Shown: one piece after another, positions 18,593-28,563 of the stretch
Layout of the letters: every line of letters starts with the position of its first letter
Numbering within the stretch: the stretch's first letter is position 1
Assembly (NCBI GenBank): GCA_046327745.1
Contig: JAXLXV010000007.1
Coordinates: forward strand, 496,001-560,000
From: JABAQJ01 sp046327745
GTDB lineage: Bacteria > Gemmatimonadota > Gemmatimonadetes > Gemmatimonadales > Gemmatimonadaceae
Reading direction: 5' to 3'
DNA: 64,000 bases
The notes under the pieces: model-generated
Told to the model about the DNA's origin: nothing
Databases searched by the model: none
Seen by the model: only the letters and a program-made list of their open reading frames with translations
Made by a program: the position numbers and the translations under genes

Positions 18593-19656
18593 CATCTCAA
18601 CAACCACGAAGCGCGGCCGCGACGGGGGATGCACCGGCAATTCGTTCCGAACGTCCTTCGGCCTTGCTCCGTCGAGCGTCCGCATCGGCGCATGCCTTCG
18701 CGAGGGGCCAAGCCTTGGGCGCGGAACCGTGCGATACCCGCGCACGGGCGATCGTCCAGCTTGGCCGGAGCGATGTACCGTCCAGGGAGGATGATCTGGC
18801 CGCGATCCTCCGCAACAGCGCCAACCCAGAGCGATATCGCTCACTGGCAGTGGTCATGCTCGGCAAGATCGATCGTGATGCCGCGCGAGAGGTGTTGATC
18901 GAGGCACTTGCCCACGTGGACGAGCGCCTAACGGGAAGGTGTGGGCTGGCCCTGGCCCGGATCGGCGACGCGAGTGCCGTGCCTGTCCTGCAACAGGCCG
19001 CATCGAATCTCACCGGGCTCCCGTTGGCGCAGGTCCAGTTCGCCCTCCGTATGATATCGCACCGGCACCACCTGAATGTCTCGGCTCTGCCTGGCGCCAC
19101 CGCCGAGGTACTCGAGGCTTGCGGCGACGAGCTGCGCCCCGTGCAGGTTCGACATGCCGACCGACTCACCCTTCAGCTGGCACTGCGAGACTTGGAGGAC
19201 GAACCCTTTGGTATCGAGTGGAGCGAGCCCGACGCACAGGTGATCACGTGCGAAGACTCTGTGTCCGTCCTGCTGCTCAACCGCGTGTTGCACCTGAACG
19301 ACGGCGTTTACAGCCTTCTCCAGCGACCGATGGTCGCCGCGATCGTCGCGCGCTCCACCGAGGCGAGCCCGGTCTTCACACCGTATCTGGTCGTCCTCAC
19401 CGCCCCTCTCCCTCACGCGGTACAGGTGGCCATCACGGCGTTTCAGCCGAACGGTGCGCTGGCCTTTGGCGGTGTCGGAGCAGTGAACGACGGCACGCTG
19501 GCCTTTGACGTACGCGGCCTCCGTCGACCGGGAGGGTACGCCGCGCGCGTACGCGGGGACCTCAGCAACTCGGGGCTCGTCATCGAGCAGGCGCTCGTTG
19601 GTCAGCTGCTTCACGGGATTCGCGATCCCCGCACGGCGATCAGGCCACGCCGCTAG
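18589..19656 (+). CDS. HEAT-repeat protein of unknown function
   Basis: 355 residues starting with a GTG that overlaps the previous stop. Residues about 45-165 form HEAT-like helical pairs (LAAILRNSANPERYRSLAVV, DAAREVLIEALAHVDERLTG, CGLALARIGDASAVPVLQQA). The last 180 residues are beta-rich (VITCEDSVSVLLLNRVLHLN, FTPYLVVLTAPLPHAVQVAI) and unassigned. No export signal. It closes the three-gene unit with the solenoid and the pseudo-metzincin. HEAT arrays usually bind other proteins, so it may hold or load its neighbours; that is inference from order only. Confidence 0.72.
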   Translation: MTSQQPRSAAATGDAPAIRSERPSALLRRASASAHAFARGQALGAEPCDTRARAIVQLGRSDVPSREDDLAAILRNSANPERYRSLAVVMLGKIDRDAAREVLIEALAHVDERLTGRCGLALARIGDASAVPVLQQAASNLTGLPLAQVQFALRMISHRHHLNVSALPGATAEVLEACGDELRPVQVRHADRLTLQLALRDLEDEPFGIEWSEPDAQVITCEDSVSVLLLNRVLHLNDGVYSLLQRPMVAAIVARSTEASPVFTPYLVVLTAPLPHAVQVAITAFQPNGALAFGGVGAVNDGTLAFDVRGLRRPGGYAARVRGDLSNSGLVIEQALVGQLLHGIRDPRTAIRPRR

Positions 19657-19817
19657 CGCGCTACGCGTCATATGCGCGAAGACGCTTCGCCTCCAAGGTC
19701 AACGGCTTGACGCGATCGTGTGGAGAGGTCACCTCGCCCCCGCCGGCCCGATCACACCATATTATGGAACTGCCGCTATAGGGTCGCCCGCTTCTCGCTG
19801 AACACTTGAGAGCTGCC

Positions 19818-20297
19818 ATGAAGACCACACTGAACGTCAACGGCCACACGCACGAAGTCGACGCCGATCCGGACACGCCCCTGCTCTGGGTCCTGCGTGA
19901 CCACCTCGGCCTTACCGGCACGAAGTTCGGTTGCGGTATCGGCCGCTGTGGCGCGTGTACCGTGCATATGGACGGACGCGCCGTGCGCAGCTGCCGGCAG
20001 GAACTGCAGGCGCTCCCCGCCAGCGCGAACATCTCCACAATCGAGACGCTGGAGAACAACCCGCTCGGCAAAGCACTCCAGACGGCATGGGTGGAGTTCC
20101 AAGTCCCGCAGTGCGGCTACTGCCAGAGCGGTTTCCTCATGGCGACGAGTACCCTCTTGGCCAAGACGCCCAACCCCACCGACGCCGAGATCGACGCGGC
20201 GATCACCAACTTGTGCCGCTGCGGATCGTACCCGCGCATGAAGGCTGCCATCCACGCCGCCGCGCGCCACCTCACCAGCTCGGAGGATCGCCCATGA
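19818..20297 (+). CDS. 2Fe-2S subunit of a xanthine-dehydrogenase-family molybdenum hydroxylase (isoquinoline 1-oxidoreductase alpha type)
   Basis: 159 residues, the full length of IorA/CoxS-type subunits. The plant-type 2Fe-2S cluster ligands are in GTKFGCGIGRCGACTVH and the following C of RSCRQEL; the second cluster is held by QCGYCQSGFLM and NLCRCGSYPRM. It passes electrons from the molybdenum cofactor subunit to an acceptor. The partner gene overlaps by four bases (ATGA). Because the partner has a Tat-type signal and there is no FAD subunit gene, this is the isoquinoline-oxidoreductase layout, in which electrons usually go to a cytochrome; no cytochrome gene is adjacent. Confidence 0.93.
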   Translation: MKTTLNVNGHTHEVDADPDTPLLWVLRDHLGLTGTKFGCGIGRCGACTVHMDGRAVRSCRQELQALPASANISTIETLENNPLGKALQTAWVEFQVPQCGYCQSGFLMATSTLLAKTPNPTDAEIDAAITNLCRCGSYPRMKAAIHAAARHLTSSEDRP

Positions 20298-22554
20298 GCA
20301 CGAAGATTCGGACGCCCATGGACGACGCCGTGCGCGCGTCGCTGCCGACACACGCGACGGCGGAGACGTTTGAGGCCGACGCAATGACCGCTCCGCCAGA
20401 CGCACCGTCGACCGACTTCTCGCGCCGCCACTTCCTCACGACCGGGGGCGCGGCACTTGTCCTTGGCTTTGTGATCCCCCGCCTCTCGCGCGCCGAAGCA
20501 CTGGCTCGAGGGGTGATGACTCCCGAAGCGGCGAATGCCGCGGGCGTGCAACTCAATGCCTTCGTCTCGATCGACACGTTAGGCAAGGTCACCTTGGTCA
20601 CGCACCGCGCGGAGATGGGCCAAGGGGCCTATTCGGTGGTGCCGCAGATATTGGCCGAGGAGCTGGAGATCGACCCGCTGACCATCAGCATCGTCGTGGC
20701 GGAGGGTGATTCCGCCAAGTACGGGAGCCAGCTCACTGGCGGAAGTTCGACGGTGCGCGGCGGAATCAACCAGCTCCTGAAGACCGGCGCCACGGCGAAG
20801 GACATGCTCGTGCGCGCGGCGGCCAATCGATGGTCTGTCGACCCCGCCACCTGCAACGCAGCCAACGGCCAGGTGCATCACACCGCCAGCGGACGTTCGC
20901 TGGGCTACGGCGCGTTGGTCGAGGACGCCGCCAAGCTGACGCCCAACAAGGACGTCGCGCTCAAGGATCGCAAGGCGTGGAAGGTCATCGGACAGTCGAT
21001 TCCGCGCGCCGATACACGCCTCAAGGTCAACGGGTCGGCCAAGTTCGGGATCGACGTGCGTGTGCCGGGGATGCTGTTCGCCGTCGTCGAGCGCTCGCCG
21101 CGCTTTGTCGGCAAGGTGAAGAGCTTCGACGCGACCAAGGCCATGGCCGTACCCGGCGTGAAGCACGTGGTGAAGACCGAACGCGACGTCTTCGGCAAGC
21201 GGCGCGAAGGCGTGGCCGTTGTGGCGACGAGCACGTGGGCCGCCATCAAGGGGCGCCGGGCCCTCGTGGTGGAGTGGGACGAAACCGGGATTCCCGACGT
21301 GAGCAGCGCGTCGATCGCCGCGCAGAACAAGACGGCGCTGAGCGGCGCACCGTTGGGCTTCAAGTCCAAGGGCGATGTCGCTGCAGCGTTAGGCGCTACA
21401 CCGGTAGTGGACGCCATCTACGAGACGCCGTACCAGGCGCACGTCTGCATGGAGCCCATCAATTGCACCGCGAATGTGACCGACAGTTCCGCCGAGATTT
21501 GGGGACCGGTACAGGCGCCCGACTGGAATCGCGGGCAACTGGCGCAGGCACTCAACCTCCCGATGGAGAAGGTGAAGGTAAACATGACCTTCCTTGGCGG
21601 GGCTTTGGTCGGAAGGCGTTCACGGATCCCCCTGAAGCAGCGCTCGTCTCCAAGGCGGTGAAGGCTCCGGTACAGGTGGTGTGGACGCGTGAGGACGATG
21701 TCACGGTCGGCCCGTATCGCCCCGGCATGATGTATCGAGTGCGCGGCGCGCTGGGCGGCGGAAAGATCTCCGCGCTCGAGATGACGATGGCCGGGCAGAA
21801 CATGGGGGAGCAGGAGCCGGGCGACACGCCCAAGAAGCCTAACGACAGTGTCACTGAAGGATTCCCCGAGTCCTACCTGGAGACGATCCCCAACTACCGG
21901 TTCGGAGACGTGCCGTTGCTGGCGCCGGTGCCCGTGATGTGGTGGCGGTCCGTGTATGCGTCCACGAACGCGTTCGCATACGAGAGTTTCCTGGACGAAA
22001 TGGCGCGCGCCGCGAAGATGGACCCCATCGCCTTCCGCAGACAGCACTTCGATTCGCCGCGTCTGCACGCTTTGGCCGACCGCGTTGAATCCGTGAGCGG
22101 CTGGAAGCGGCGCAAGGCGGGCGACGGCTACGGCATGTCACTCACATACTGCTTCAGCTCGTGGGCCGCCCATGTGGTGAAGGTCTCGCGCGCCGCTTCG
22201 GGCGGGATCGCCATCGATAAGGTATGGACGGTGATGGACTGTGGAGTCGCCGTGAACCCGGACGTCATCCGTCAGCAGGTGGAAGGAAGCATCGTCATGG
22301 CACTCGGTGCCGCCACCACGCACCAGATGACGTTCGCGAAAGGGCGCGCGGTCGAGAAGAACTTCGACACGTATCCGCTTCCACGCTTGCGCGACATTCC
22401 GCCGATCGAAGTCCACATCATGGAGAATGGAGAGCCAGCAGGAGGCGCCGGTGAGCCGGCCCTGCCAGGCTTCACGCCAGCACTAACGAACGCGATCTAC
22501 GATCTCACGGGTAATCGCATTCGCACGCTGCCGTTTGACCTGAAGAAGGTGTAA
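20294..22554 (+). pseudogene. Molybdopterin-binding subunit (isoquinoline 1-oxidoreductase beta type), interrupted by one base
   Basis: About 750 residues if joined. Near the start SRRHFLTTGGAALVLGF is a Tat-like signal, as in IorB proteins. Typical segments follow: LVTHRAEMGQGAYSVVPQIL, LTGGSSTVRGGINQLLK, AIWGPVQAPDWNRGQ-like text, and after the break PVQVVWTREDDVTVGPYRPG. The frame breaks at 21599-21602, inside the molybdenum-site motif GGGFGRK: the DNA has four G where five would give FLGGGFGRKAFTDPPEAALV. The rest of the gene is intact to a normal end (YDLTGNRIRTLPFDLKKV). A homopolymer read error is the simplest explanation; a real null mutation is possible. The family oxidises N-heterocycles or aldehydes using a molybdenum-cytosine dinucleotide. 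Confidence 0.88.
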
Positions 22555-22561
22555 CGAGGAC

Positions 22562-22576
22562 GAGGGTCCGACCCTC
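22562..22576. terminator. Short hairpin between convergent genes
   Basis: GAGGGT (22562-22567) pairs with ACCCTC (22571-22576) across a three-base loop in the 36-bp gap between the converging molybdenum hydroxylase and the gene at 22591. It could end transcription from both sides. No T-run follows on the plus strand. Confidence 0.4.
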
Positions 22577-22590
22577 ACTGATTCGTTAGG

Positions 22591-23550
22591 CTACCGGCGA
22601 CGCCAATTCTCGCCATCCACGGACTGCATGTCCGTTGCATTGGTGAGCGTGATGGCGAACGCACGGCACACCGTGCTCGCGTCCGGCGTCCCCGGGGGTG
22701 CGGCGAACGTGCCCTCCTGGCAGCCCCGCGCGACCTCCGCTGGACCGATTCCCGCGCTGCCAAACCGCATCCCGATGAGATCGATGAACAGATTCTCCTG
22801 GGTGTCTTCGGCGAAGAGCCGGATGAATCCGGGTCCGCTCGAGACTTCGCGAAATCGAGCACGCTCGACTCCATCCCGTGTGAACAGCCATGTCAGTGGA
22901 TCGGAGGTCACTCCCTGCGGACCAGCTGCGTAGTTGAACCCGGGCATCGACGCGCGATGCAAGCACTCGGAGTGGTTCGAACTGCCTGACGCCGAAGATT
23001 CGTTCACGCAAACCATACCGAGATTCGTTTCATCAACAATCCCCCAATACGTCGTGCCGTCGCTCCGAAGTCCACCGCGTATCGAGTCCATCGCGGCGTC
23101 GGGAGTCAATTCGACAAACCGAGGACACGCGCCATCGCACCGATATGCTGGCGCGACGGAAAATGAGAAATGCTTCACGAAGACCTCGCCGCGATTGTGG
23201 GCAGTCGCGACCTGACTCAGGCCCGTCATGCCCCCGTCGGCCGGAGGGCACTCCTGTTTGACGGTGTAGGCGACCGCTTGCCTCGCATTGCCGCTAAGCG
23301 CGACGTACTTCTCCCCACACGCCTTCAGTTGCAGGACCACAATGCCGTTCTTCACGCGCATGACGGTGCCCGGTGCCACCCATCGGCACAACCCAGCAGG
23401 TGCAACCTGCCCTGCCGAAATGATTACCTCGTCGAACCCGCCCGGGTCAGCGGCCGGGCATGGCGTTGCTTGCCCGTGCGCTCGCCCAACAGGCACCGCG
23501 AACAGCACAACCGCGATCAGCCCAAACCGAACGTGGAGCCGTCGTGTCAT
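22591..23550 (-). CDS. Secreted protein of unknown function
   Basis: 319 residues starting MTRRLHVRFGLIAVVLFAVP, a signal peptide cut near AHGQA. The start is set by GAGGTGACC directly before ATG 23550. The mature protein has many Cys (for example CPAADPGGFDEV, CRWVAPGTVMRVKNGIVVLQ, YRCDGACPRF, CLHRASMPGF), so several disulphides are likely, and looks beta-rich. I do not recognise a family. It is a single gene; a copy of the motif CGTTAGG touches its stop codon. Confidence 0.7.
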   Translation of the reverse strand: MTRRLHVRFGLIAVVLFAVPVGRAHGQATPCPAADPGGFDEVIISAGQVAPAGLCRWVAPGTVMRVKNGIVVLQLKACGEKYVALSGNARQAVAYTVKQECPPADGGMTGLSQVATAHNRGEVFVKHFSFSVAPAYRCDGACPRFVELTPDAAMDSIRGGLRSDGTTYWGIVDETNLGMVCVNESSASGSSNHSECLHRASMPGFNYAAGPQGVTSDPLTWLFTRDGVERARFREVSSGPGFIRLFAEDTQENLFIDLIGMRFGSAGIGPAEVARGCQEGTFAAPPGTPDASTVCRAFAITLTNATDMQSVDGENWRRR

Positions 23551-23689
23551 GGTCACCTCTCGGCGTTGGTACGGGAAGATTGCGACATCAAAGGACAATC
23601 CGCCACCACGCAGGGGCGGGTCGGGCCGTTGCGCGACCTACGACCAGCGAGATATTCCATGCGCCTAGAACCCTCCCAAGCCCTCTTTC

Positions 23690-25916
23690 GTGACCGCGAA
23701 ACCCGCGAGGTCCGTCTTCATCAGCTACAGCCGCCAGGCTGCGTCGGGCAACGCGCAGGCACTGTATCGCGCGCTCGTCGAGGTCCTTGGGCCGTCGCGT
23801 GTACTTCGACGTCGGCTCGATACGATTCCGCTGGGCGAGGACTGGCGAAGGGCGGTCGTCAACGCGATCGAAGAATCCGGACCTGCTTCTCCTAGTGGTA
23901 GATCCGAACCTGGGACAGCTACTGAGCGATGAGGCCAACGCGGTTCGGTTCGAGGTGATCACGGCGCTCACGAATCAACGACGCGTGGTGCCGATCCGCG
24001 TCCAGGGAGCCGAACCCCTCGGCGCGCAACATCTCTCCGGGGCGTTGTCGCTGCTGGCGAACGCCAACTCACCAGCGATCCGCCCGGACACGGCCGTGGC
24101 CGATGTCAACCGGATCGTCGAGGTACTTACGGGATACGCACCTGGCGCGGTGCGCGTCGCTGATCGGTGGGACGCGATTGTCTGCGGCGGCCTCGCCGCC
24201 ATCGCCGTGCTCGCGTGGGCATCGTACGGACGGCGCGTGTTGAACCTGGCCGAGACTTGGCTGTGGGCGTCGGCGGTCATCCTGCCGTGCCTGTCATGGT
24301 GGCATGGCCGTCGGCTGTTGCGCTTTCCCGCTTCCGCAACTGGGACGTCGGCGGTGCGCTATGGCGTGGTCCGGAGCCTCGTGATCGAGAAGGCGTCGCA
24401 AGCGCGCATGTGGGGGATGGTTGCGTTGCGTCTGTATCGGCTGCCGCACTTGCCAGGAGAAACGGGGTATCTTCGTTGCCCGGTTCGAGGGCGATCCGGC
24501 AGACCGTGTGCAGCGCGGCTGGATCGAACGACTAGGCGACGAACGCCGAAAGCTGGACGCCTTGCCTCAGTTGATTCTCACGAGCATGCGCTGGCCACCG
24601 CCGCACTGCCTCGCCGTGTCAGCGACGATGGAGTCGCTCGGCGATTGGCCGCTGAGCTGGGCGCGAGTGTCGTGATATGGGGCCGAGCCCGCACTACCGG
24701 CGACTCGGTCGTGGCGTCCACGGTGCACGTTGAATTCGTGGACCGTCCCGGCATGATCCGGCACGGAGGCGACGTCGTGGAGGAAACCGGACGACTCGCC
24801 GGTCCAGAACACCTCGAGATCGCGAGCAATGTCGCGAGCCTCCAGACCTTGCTACCGCGCCTCTTGGTTGCGTATGACGTGTACCGCGACGCCGCCGACT
24901 CGCTCCGCGCGTCTGGGCTGACGGACCTCATCTCCGCGACGCTGGCCAACGCATCTGACCACGTTGCCTCTGACGGTGTAGCGCAGCGCGCCACGACGGC
25001 CCGCTCGGCGCGCCAAGCGAGTCTCTTGGACGGTGACGACGACGCCGTCCGCAGCGTGAGCGCGATGCTGCATTTCCTGCGTGGGAACGTGCACGTCCGC
25101 TTTGGTGAGGATAGCGCCGCACGCGCTGATTTTGAGGCGGCGATCACCGCCACGGCGTCGCGCGAACTCGCCTCACGGCCCCCGACGTACGTGGAGGCGC
25201 TCAACAACCTCGTCTTGCTCGATATCCTTGCCGCCAGGTACGACAGCGGGTGGGCGCGCCTGCAGACGGGTATCGGCGCGTGCCCAGTGCTCGCGCAGCC
25301 GACGAGCACCGGCCCCGATGGGGCCGCGGCCTGCTCATACCTCGCCTACCACAAGGGGTGGCTGTTGCAGCGGAGCAGAAAGTACGCGCAGGCCGACACG
25401 GCACTGTGGGCCGTTCGCCCCGGACAGGGTGTCGAAGATGTACTGCTTGCGAAGACGCACCAGGCGCTCGCCTACGGGGCCGTACGGCAGGCGGCCGACT
25501 CCACCGCATCGCCCGCTCGAATCGACAGTTTGCTTTCACGCGCTGAACGCGACGCTCGCGCGGCCATGAGCATCATTGGGCGTGCCGTCGCGGACTCGAC
25601 CGCGTTGCGGTCGATCGCGGGTCCGTGGCGAATTACTGGCGCGCGAATTTCCCTCGCGCGTCGTGAGTGGTCCGTGGCACTCGACACCTTGCGTCACGTG
25701 CTTGCGACCGTGCCCGACGATTCGGCTAGCCGAGCGCGCTACTCGCCGGCGTTCTTGCTCGCCGCGGCTGCAACGAAGTGTCTCTCGTTGACGAACAGAG
25801 CAGATTCCAGTGAGGCAGTGACATACCTCGGGAACTTTGTTAGCGCGCACGGAGACTTCGCGGAGCTCGCTGAGTACAACCGTATCACGGCCCGGTGCAC
25901 GTCAGCGGCGCACTGA
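23690..25916 (+). pseudogene. TIR-membrane-TPR protein, reading frame broken three times near its start
   Basis: From GTG 23690 the TIR start is clear (SVFISYSRQAASGNAQALYR). The TIR core then switches frame: GPSRV, then YFDVGS in the next frame, then TIPLGEDWRRAVVNAIEES back in the first, then DLLLLVVDPNLGQLLS in the second, which stays open to 25916. Three one-base changes lie between about 23800 and 23880; the third is an extra G at 23879-23880. The rest is whole: two hydrophobic segments around 24190-24310, a cytoplasm-facing middle, then TPR-like repeats (MLHFLRGNVHVRFGEDSAAR, CSYLAYHKGWLLQRSRKYAQ). The layout is common for large signalling or adenylate-cyclase-like TPR proteins. Clustered breaks in the TIR but nowhere else argue for a dead TIR or local consensus errors. 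Confidence 0.7.
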
Positions 25917-25973
25917 CGGTCGTCGGTTGTTGTAGCTGACGTTGGGTTTTATCTCGTCTATCGATCTAACGTG

Positions 25974-27164
25974 CTAGCGGACGGTAAAGGCTTGCACCCC
26001 GTGGAAGCCGGGGACGATCACCGTATCGCCTACGACAAGTGGTGACTCATTGAACGTCCCGTAGCCGCTAGCTGACACGCCCCGCGTCCACATAATCTCG
26101 CCCGTCGCAGCGTTGACCGCCGTTAGGCCCGATGAGAGATCGCTCGCGAATACTGCATCGCCGGCTACAACGAGGGCCTCGATGATCGTTCCTCGTTGCA
26201 GGTCTCGCTTCCAGCGCAACTTGCCGTCAACTGCACCATAGGCGACGAGGACGCCGGTAGAAGACCCCGCAATTAACAGGTCGCCGGACACAGCGAGTGG
26301 TCGACTGTCATTGTAGGCATTCTGTTCTGGGAGCGGATCGACGATCCAACGAACGGAACCGTCGCTCTGCGAGAGCGCAAAGATGCGACCATCCTCGTTC
26401 GAGACGTAGACGAAGTCGGACCAGATCGCGGCTCGCATCAGGCTCCCCGCCCATGCGAAAGGAACGCGGTGGTCCAGGTCCCGCCGCCAGCGAGTCATGC
26501 CCGTACTCGCGTCAAGTGCGATGAGGCCGCCGCCAGGTACCAAGGACGTGTCGGACCGATAGGCGATGTAGAGTGTCCCGGCGTGAAACAGTGGCCGCGC
26601 GGGAAACATGCGGCGAGGCTCATTGGGAACCCGAACGTGCCATCGCTCGGCGCCCGTTTGTGCATCGACGGCATACACATCCCCTTCGTATGTGGGCGCG
26701 AAAACCGTCTCTCCGTCCGTCGCGCTCCCGAGCCCAAGGCCATACTCGCCCGTTGGGAAGTACCGCCACTTCAAGGCAACGGTGCGCGCGTCGTATCCAT
26801 TCAGCCCGTAGTCAATGGCGACGATGACCCCCTTCACCAATTGAATGTGCGCGCTCAGCCAACCGCCGGATCCGCCAGAATCCATCAGGACGTGCCAGCG
26901 AATCCTGCGAGTCGCTCGGTCGATCGACACGAGCCCGTGTTCGCGAGACGTCGCGACGAAGTACGCGGAATCATCGACGACGATGTTCCCGTGCGTCTCA
27001 GGGAGGGCGACGCTCCAGGGAAAAGCCCGCGATGGCGCCGTTGGTTCCGACTGCGCGCACGCCGCGGCCAGCGCGGCGCAGACGAGGATGGCACGGATTC
27101 TTGCCCGCGTTAGGTGCGCTTTGGCTGCAGCAACCTTGTTGCGCCCGCAGTCCACGACTGGCAT
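25974..27164 (-). CDS. PQQ-like beta-propeller lipoprotein
   Basis: 396 residues. ATG 27164 is chosen because it lies ten bases after the upstream stop and gives a lipoprotein signal (AILVCAALAAACAQ, Cys at the end of LAAAC). The mature protein is an eight-bladed PQQ-type propeller: repeats such as LVSIDRATRRIRWHV, YDARTVALKWRYFPTGEY, YAVDAQTGAERWHVRVP, ALDASTGMTRWRRDLDH and LTAVNAATGEIMWTRG. The dehydrogenase-type catalytic residues are not evident, so a binding or assembly role (BamB-like fold) is more likely than an enzyme. It forms a two-gene unit with the outer-membrane barrel gene at 27175. Confidence 0.85.
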   Translation of the reverse strand: MPVVDCGRNKVAAAKAHLTRARIRAILVCAALAAACAQSEPTAPSRAFPWSVALPETHGNIVVDDSAYFVATSREHGLVSIDRATRRIRWHVLMDSGGSGGWLSAHIQLVKGVIVAIDYGLNGYDARTVALKWRYFPTGEYGLGLGSATDGETVFAPTYEGDVYAVDAQTGAERWHVRVPNEPRRMFPARPLFHAGTLYIAYRSDTSLVPGGGLIALDASTGMTRWRRDLDHRVPFAWAGSLMRAAIWSDFVYVSNEDGRIFALSQSDGSVRWIVDPLPEQNAYNDSRPLAVSGDLLIAGSSTGVLVAYGAVDGKLRWKRDLQRGTIIEALVVAGDAVFASDLSSGLTAVNAATGEIMWTRGVSASGYGTFNESPLVVGDTVIVPGFHGVQAFTVR

Positions 27165-27174
27165 CCGCTTCACG

Positions 27175-28191
27175 CTAACGACGCCAGCGAAGCTGCGTGA
27201 CCACGCCGACCGACGCTCTTGTTTCATCGCCAAGTGAAAATCGTGTCGTTCCCACCTCAATCGACCCGTGACGCGTGCGCCGAACGCTCAGGTCGATCGC
27301 CGCGTCTCGGTTCACATAGGTGCGCACCCCGACGAGCGGGCCGTACGTCGAGAGCCCCTTGGTGTCGTTCGAGAACGTTCCCGCTTCCGCAAACGCGCCG
27401 GCGAACGGCACCACGCGGCTCGCGAGCGGAATATAGAGGCGACCAAAGCCCTCGACTTGATGTGCGGAACTCTGATACGGAGTGAAGTACGCGTAGTCGG
27501 CGTTGATTCCGAGTTGCAGCCAGCGTGTGAGGAAGGGTGCGACCAGTAGCTGACCGCTCCATTGTCCATCAGCGCGAGGGTCCGCGTAACTATACACGAA
27601 GACGTCCCAACTACCGAACGATGGAGCGATGCGCGGTGCCGTGGACGCGCGGCCGCCAACATAGGGATCGAGATAGAGCACGACTTCTGAGACGGGGCGA
27701 CGATAGTGCACATAGTGGCGATAGCGATACTCCAACCGAAGCGCCGCCGCCGGCGTAAGGAAGTGCAACCAGCCAGCCTGCCCGCCTAACGTGGTGACTG
27801 GCGCTGTGTGCGAGTTGCCCCCTCGGGACCCGAAAAGGCCAACGTACGGTCGCGAGTCCACATGGTGACCGACGTACAGGTTGCCCAGCACGGCGACCGA
27901 ACCGCCGTAGTAGCGCGGCTCACGATCGTCACCGCTCGCCCATGAGCTCCCGCTGATGCCAAAGCCCAACTGCAGCAGATCGGTGAGAAACGGCAGGTAA
28001 GTGGTGCTGACGTTCACATCGCGATGGTGCGACGCGTCTGCTGAGCCAATCGCGATCAGTCGCGCCGAGCCGGCCACGGTTGCAGCCCCGCTATCTTGGC
28101 TTTTTGCGGTCAACGGCGAGCTACCTACGATAACAACGAGTACGAGGTACGTCACTCCGACCGATCGCAACCTGCTGCCCGTATTCCCCAC
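27175..28191 (-). CDS. Outer-membrane beta-barrel-like protein
   Basis: 338 residues with a signal peptide (SVGVTYLVLVVIVGSSPLTA). The mature part is a run of amphipathic strands with alternating aromatic residues (GGSVAVLGNLYVGHHVDSRP, AALRLEYRYRHYVHYRR, QLGINADYAYFTPYQ) and ends in a strand TRASVGVVTQLRWRR, as in barrels of 10 to 14 strands. No specific family recognised. It is first in an operon with the PQQ-like lipoprotein (10-bp gap), so the two may act together at the outer membrane. Confidence 0.72.
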   Translation of the reverse strand: MGNTGSRLRSVGVTYLVLVVIVGSSPLTAKSQDSGAATVAGSARLIAIGSADASHHRDVNVSTTYLPFLTDLLQLGFGISGSSWASGDDREPRYYGGSVAVLGNLYVGHHVDSRPYVGLFGSRGGNSHTAPVTTLGGQAGWLHFLTPAAALRLEYRYRHYVHYRRPVSEVVLYLDPYVGGRASTAPRIAPSFGSWDVFVYSYADPRADGQWSGQLLVAPFLTRWLQLGINADYAYFTPYQSSAHQVEGFGRLYIPLASRVVPFAGAFAEAGTFSNDTKGLSTYGPLVGVRTYVNRDAAIDLSVRRTRHGSIEVGTTRFSLGDETRASVGVVTQLRWRR

Positions 28192-28290
28192 GGCCCCTCC
28201 CTGGTGACGACGCTCCTGCTACCCGAACGACGGATTCGTGTTCGAAAGTAGTGAGTATAGGACAAGCCAATAACATCGCTCCACAGTCGC

Positions 28291-28563
28291 CTAGCGCAGG
28301 ATGTCGACCCAACCGTCATGGTTCGCGACGAGGAGAGTCCGGCCGTCAGGTGAGAGAGCCATCCGCTTCGGTTCACCGCCGAGTGAGATGAATTTCCGTA
28401 CGTGTCCAAGCTGCTGATCCAACACCACGACGCCCGCTGGAGCCTGGCAGCTGACGAACCCCAAAGTGCCGCCGGTGCTCACCACGAGGTCGTATGGAGC
28501 GCATGGAAGCGGAACCCGCGATACTGGCTGCGTCGTTACTGTGCTCAGCCCTTTACCCCCGAT
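28291..28563 (-). pseudogene. Fragment of a YncE-like beta-propeller gene
   Basis: About 90 codons of natural propeller sequence without a proper start: PVSRVPLPCAPYDLVV, STGGTLGFVSCQAPAGVVVL, KFISLGGEPKRMALSPDGRT, LLVANHDGWVDILR then stop. This equals two blades of a YVTN/YncE-type propeller. It begins directly after the stop codon of the large BNR gene and, by chance or not, in the same frame, so suppression of that TGA would add it as a tail. Most likely it is the 3' stub of a deleted gene. Confidence 0.55.
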
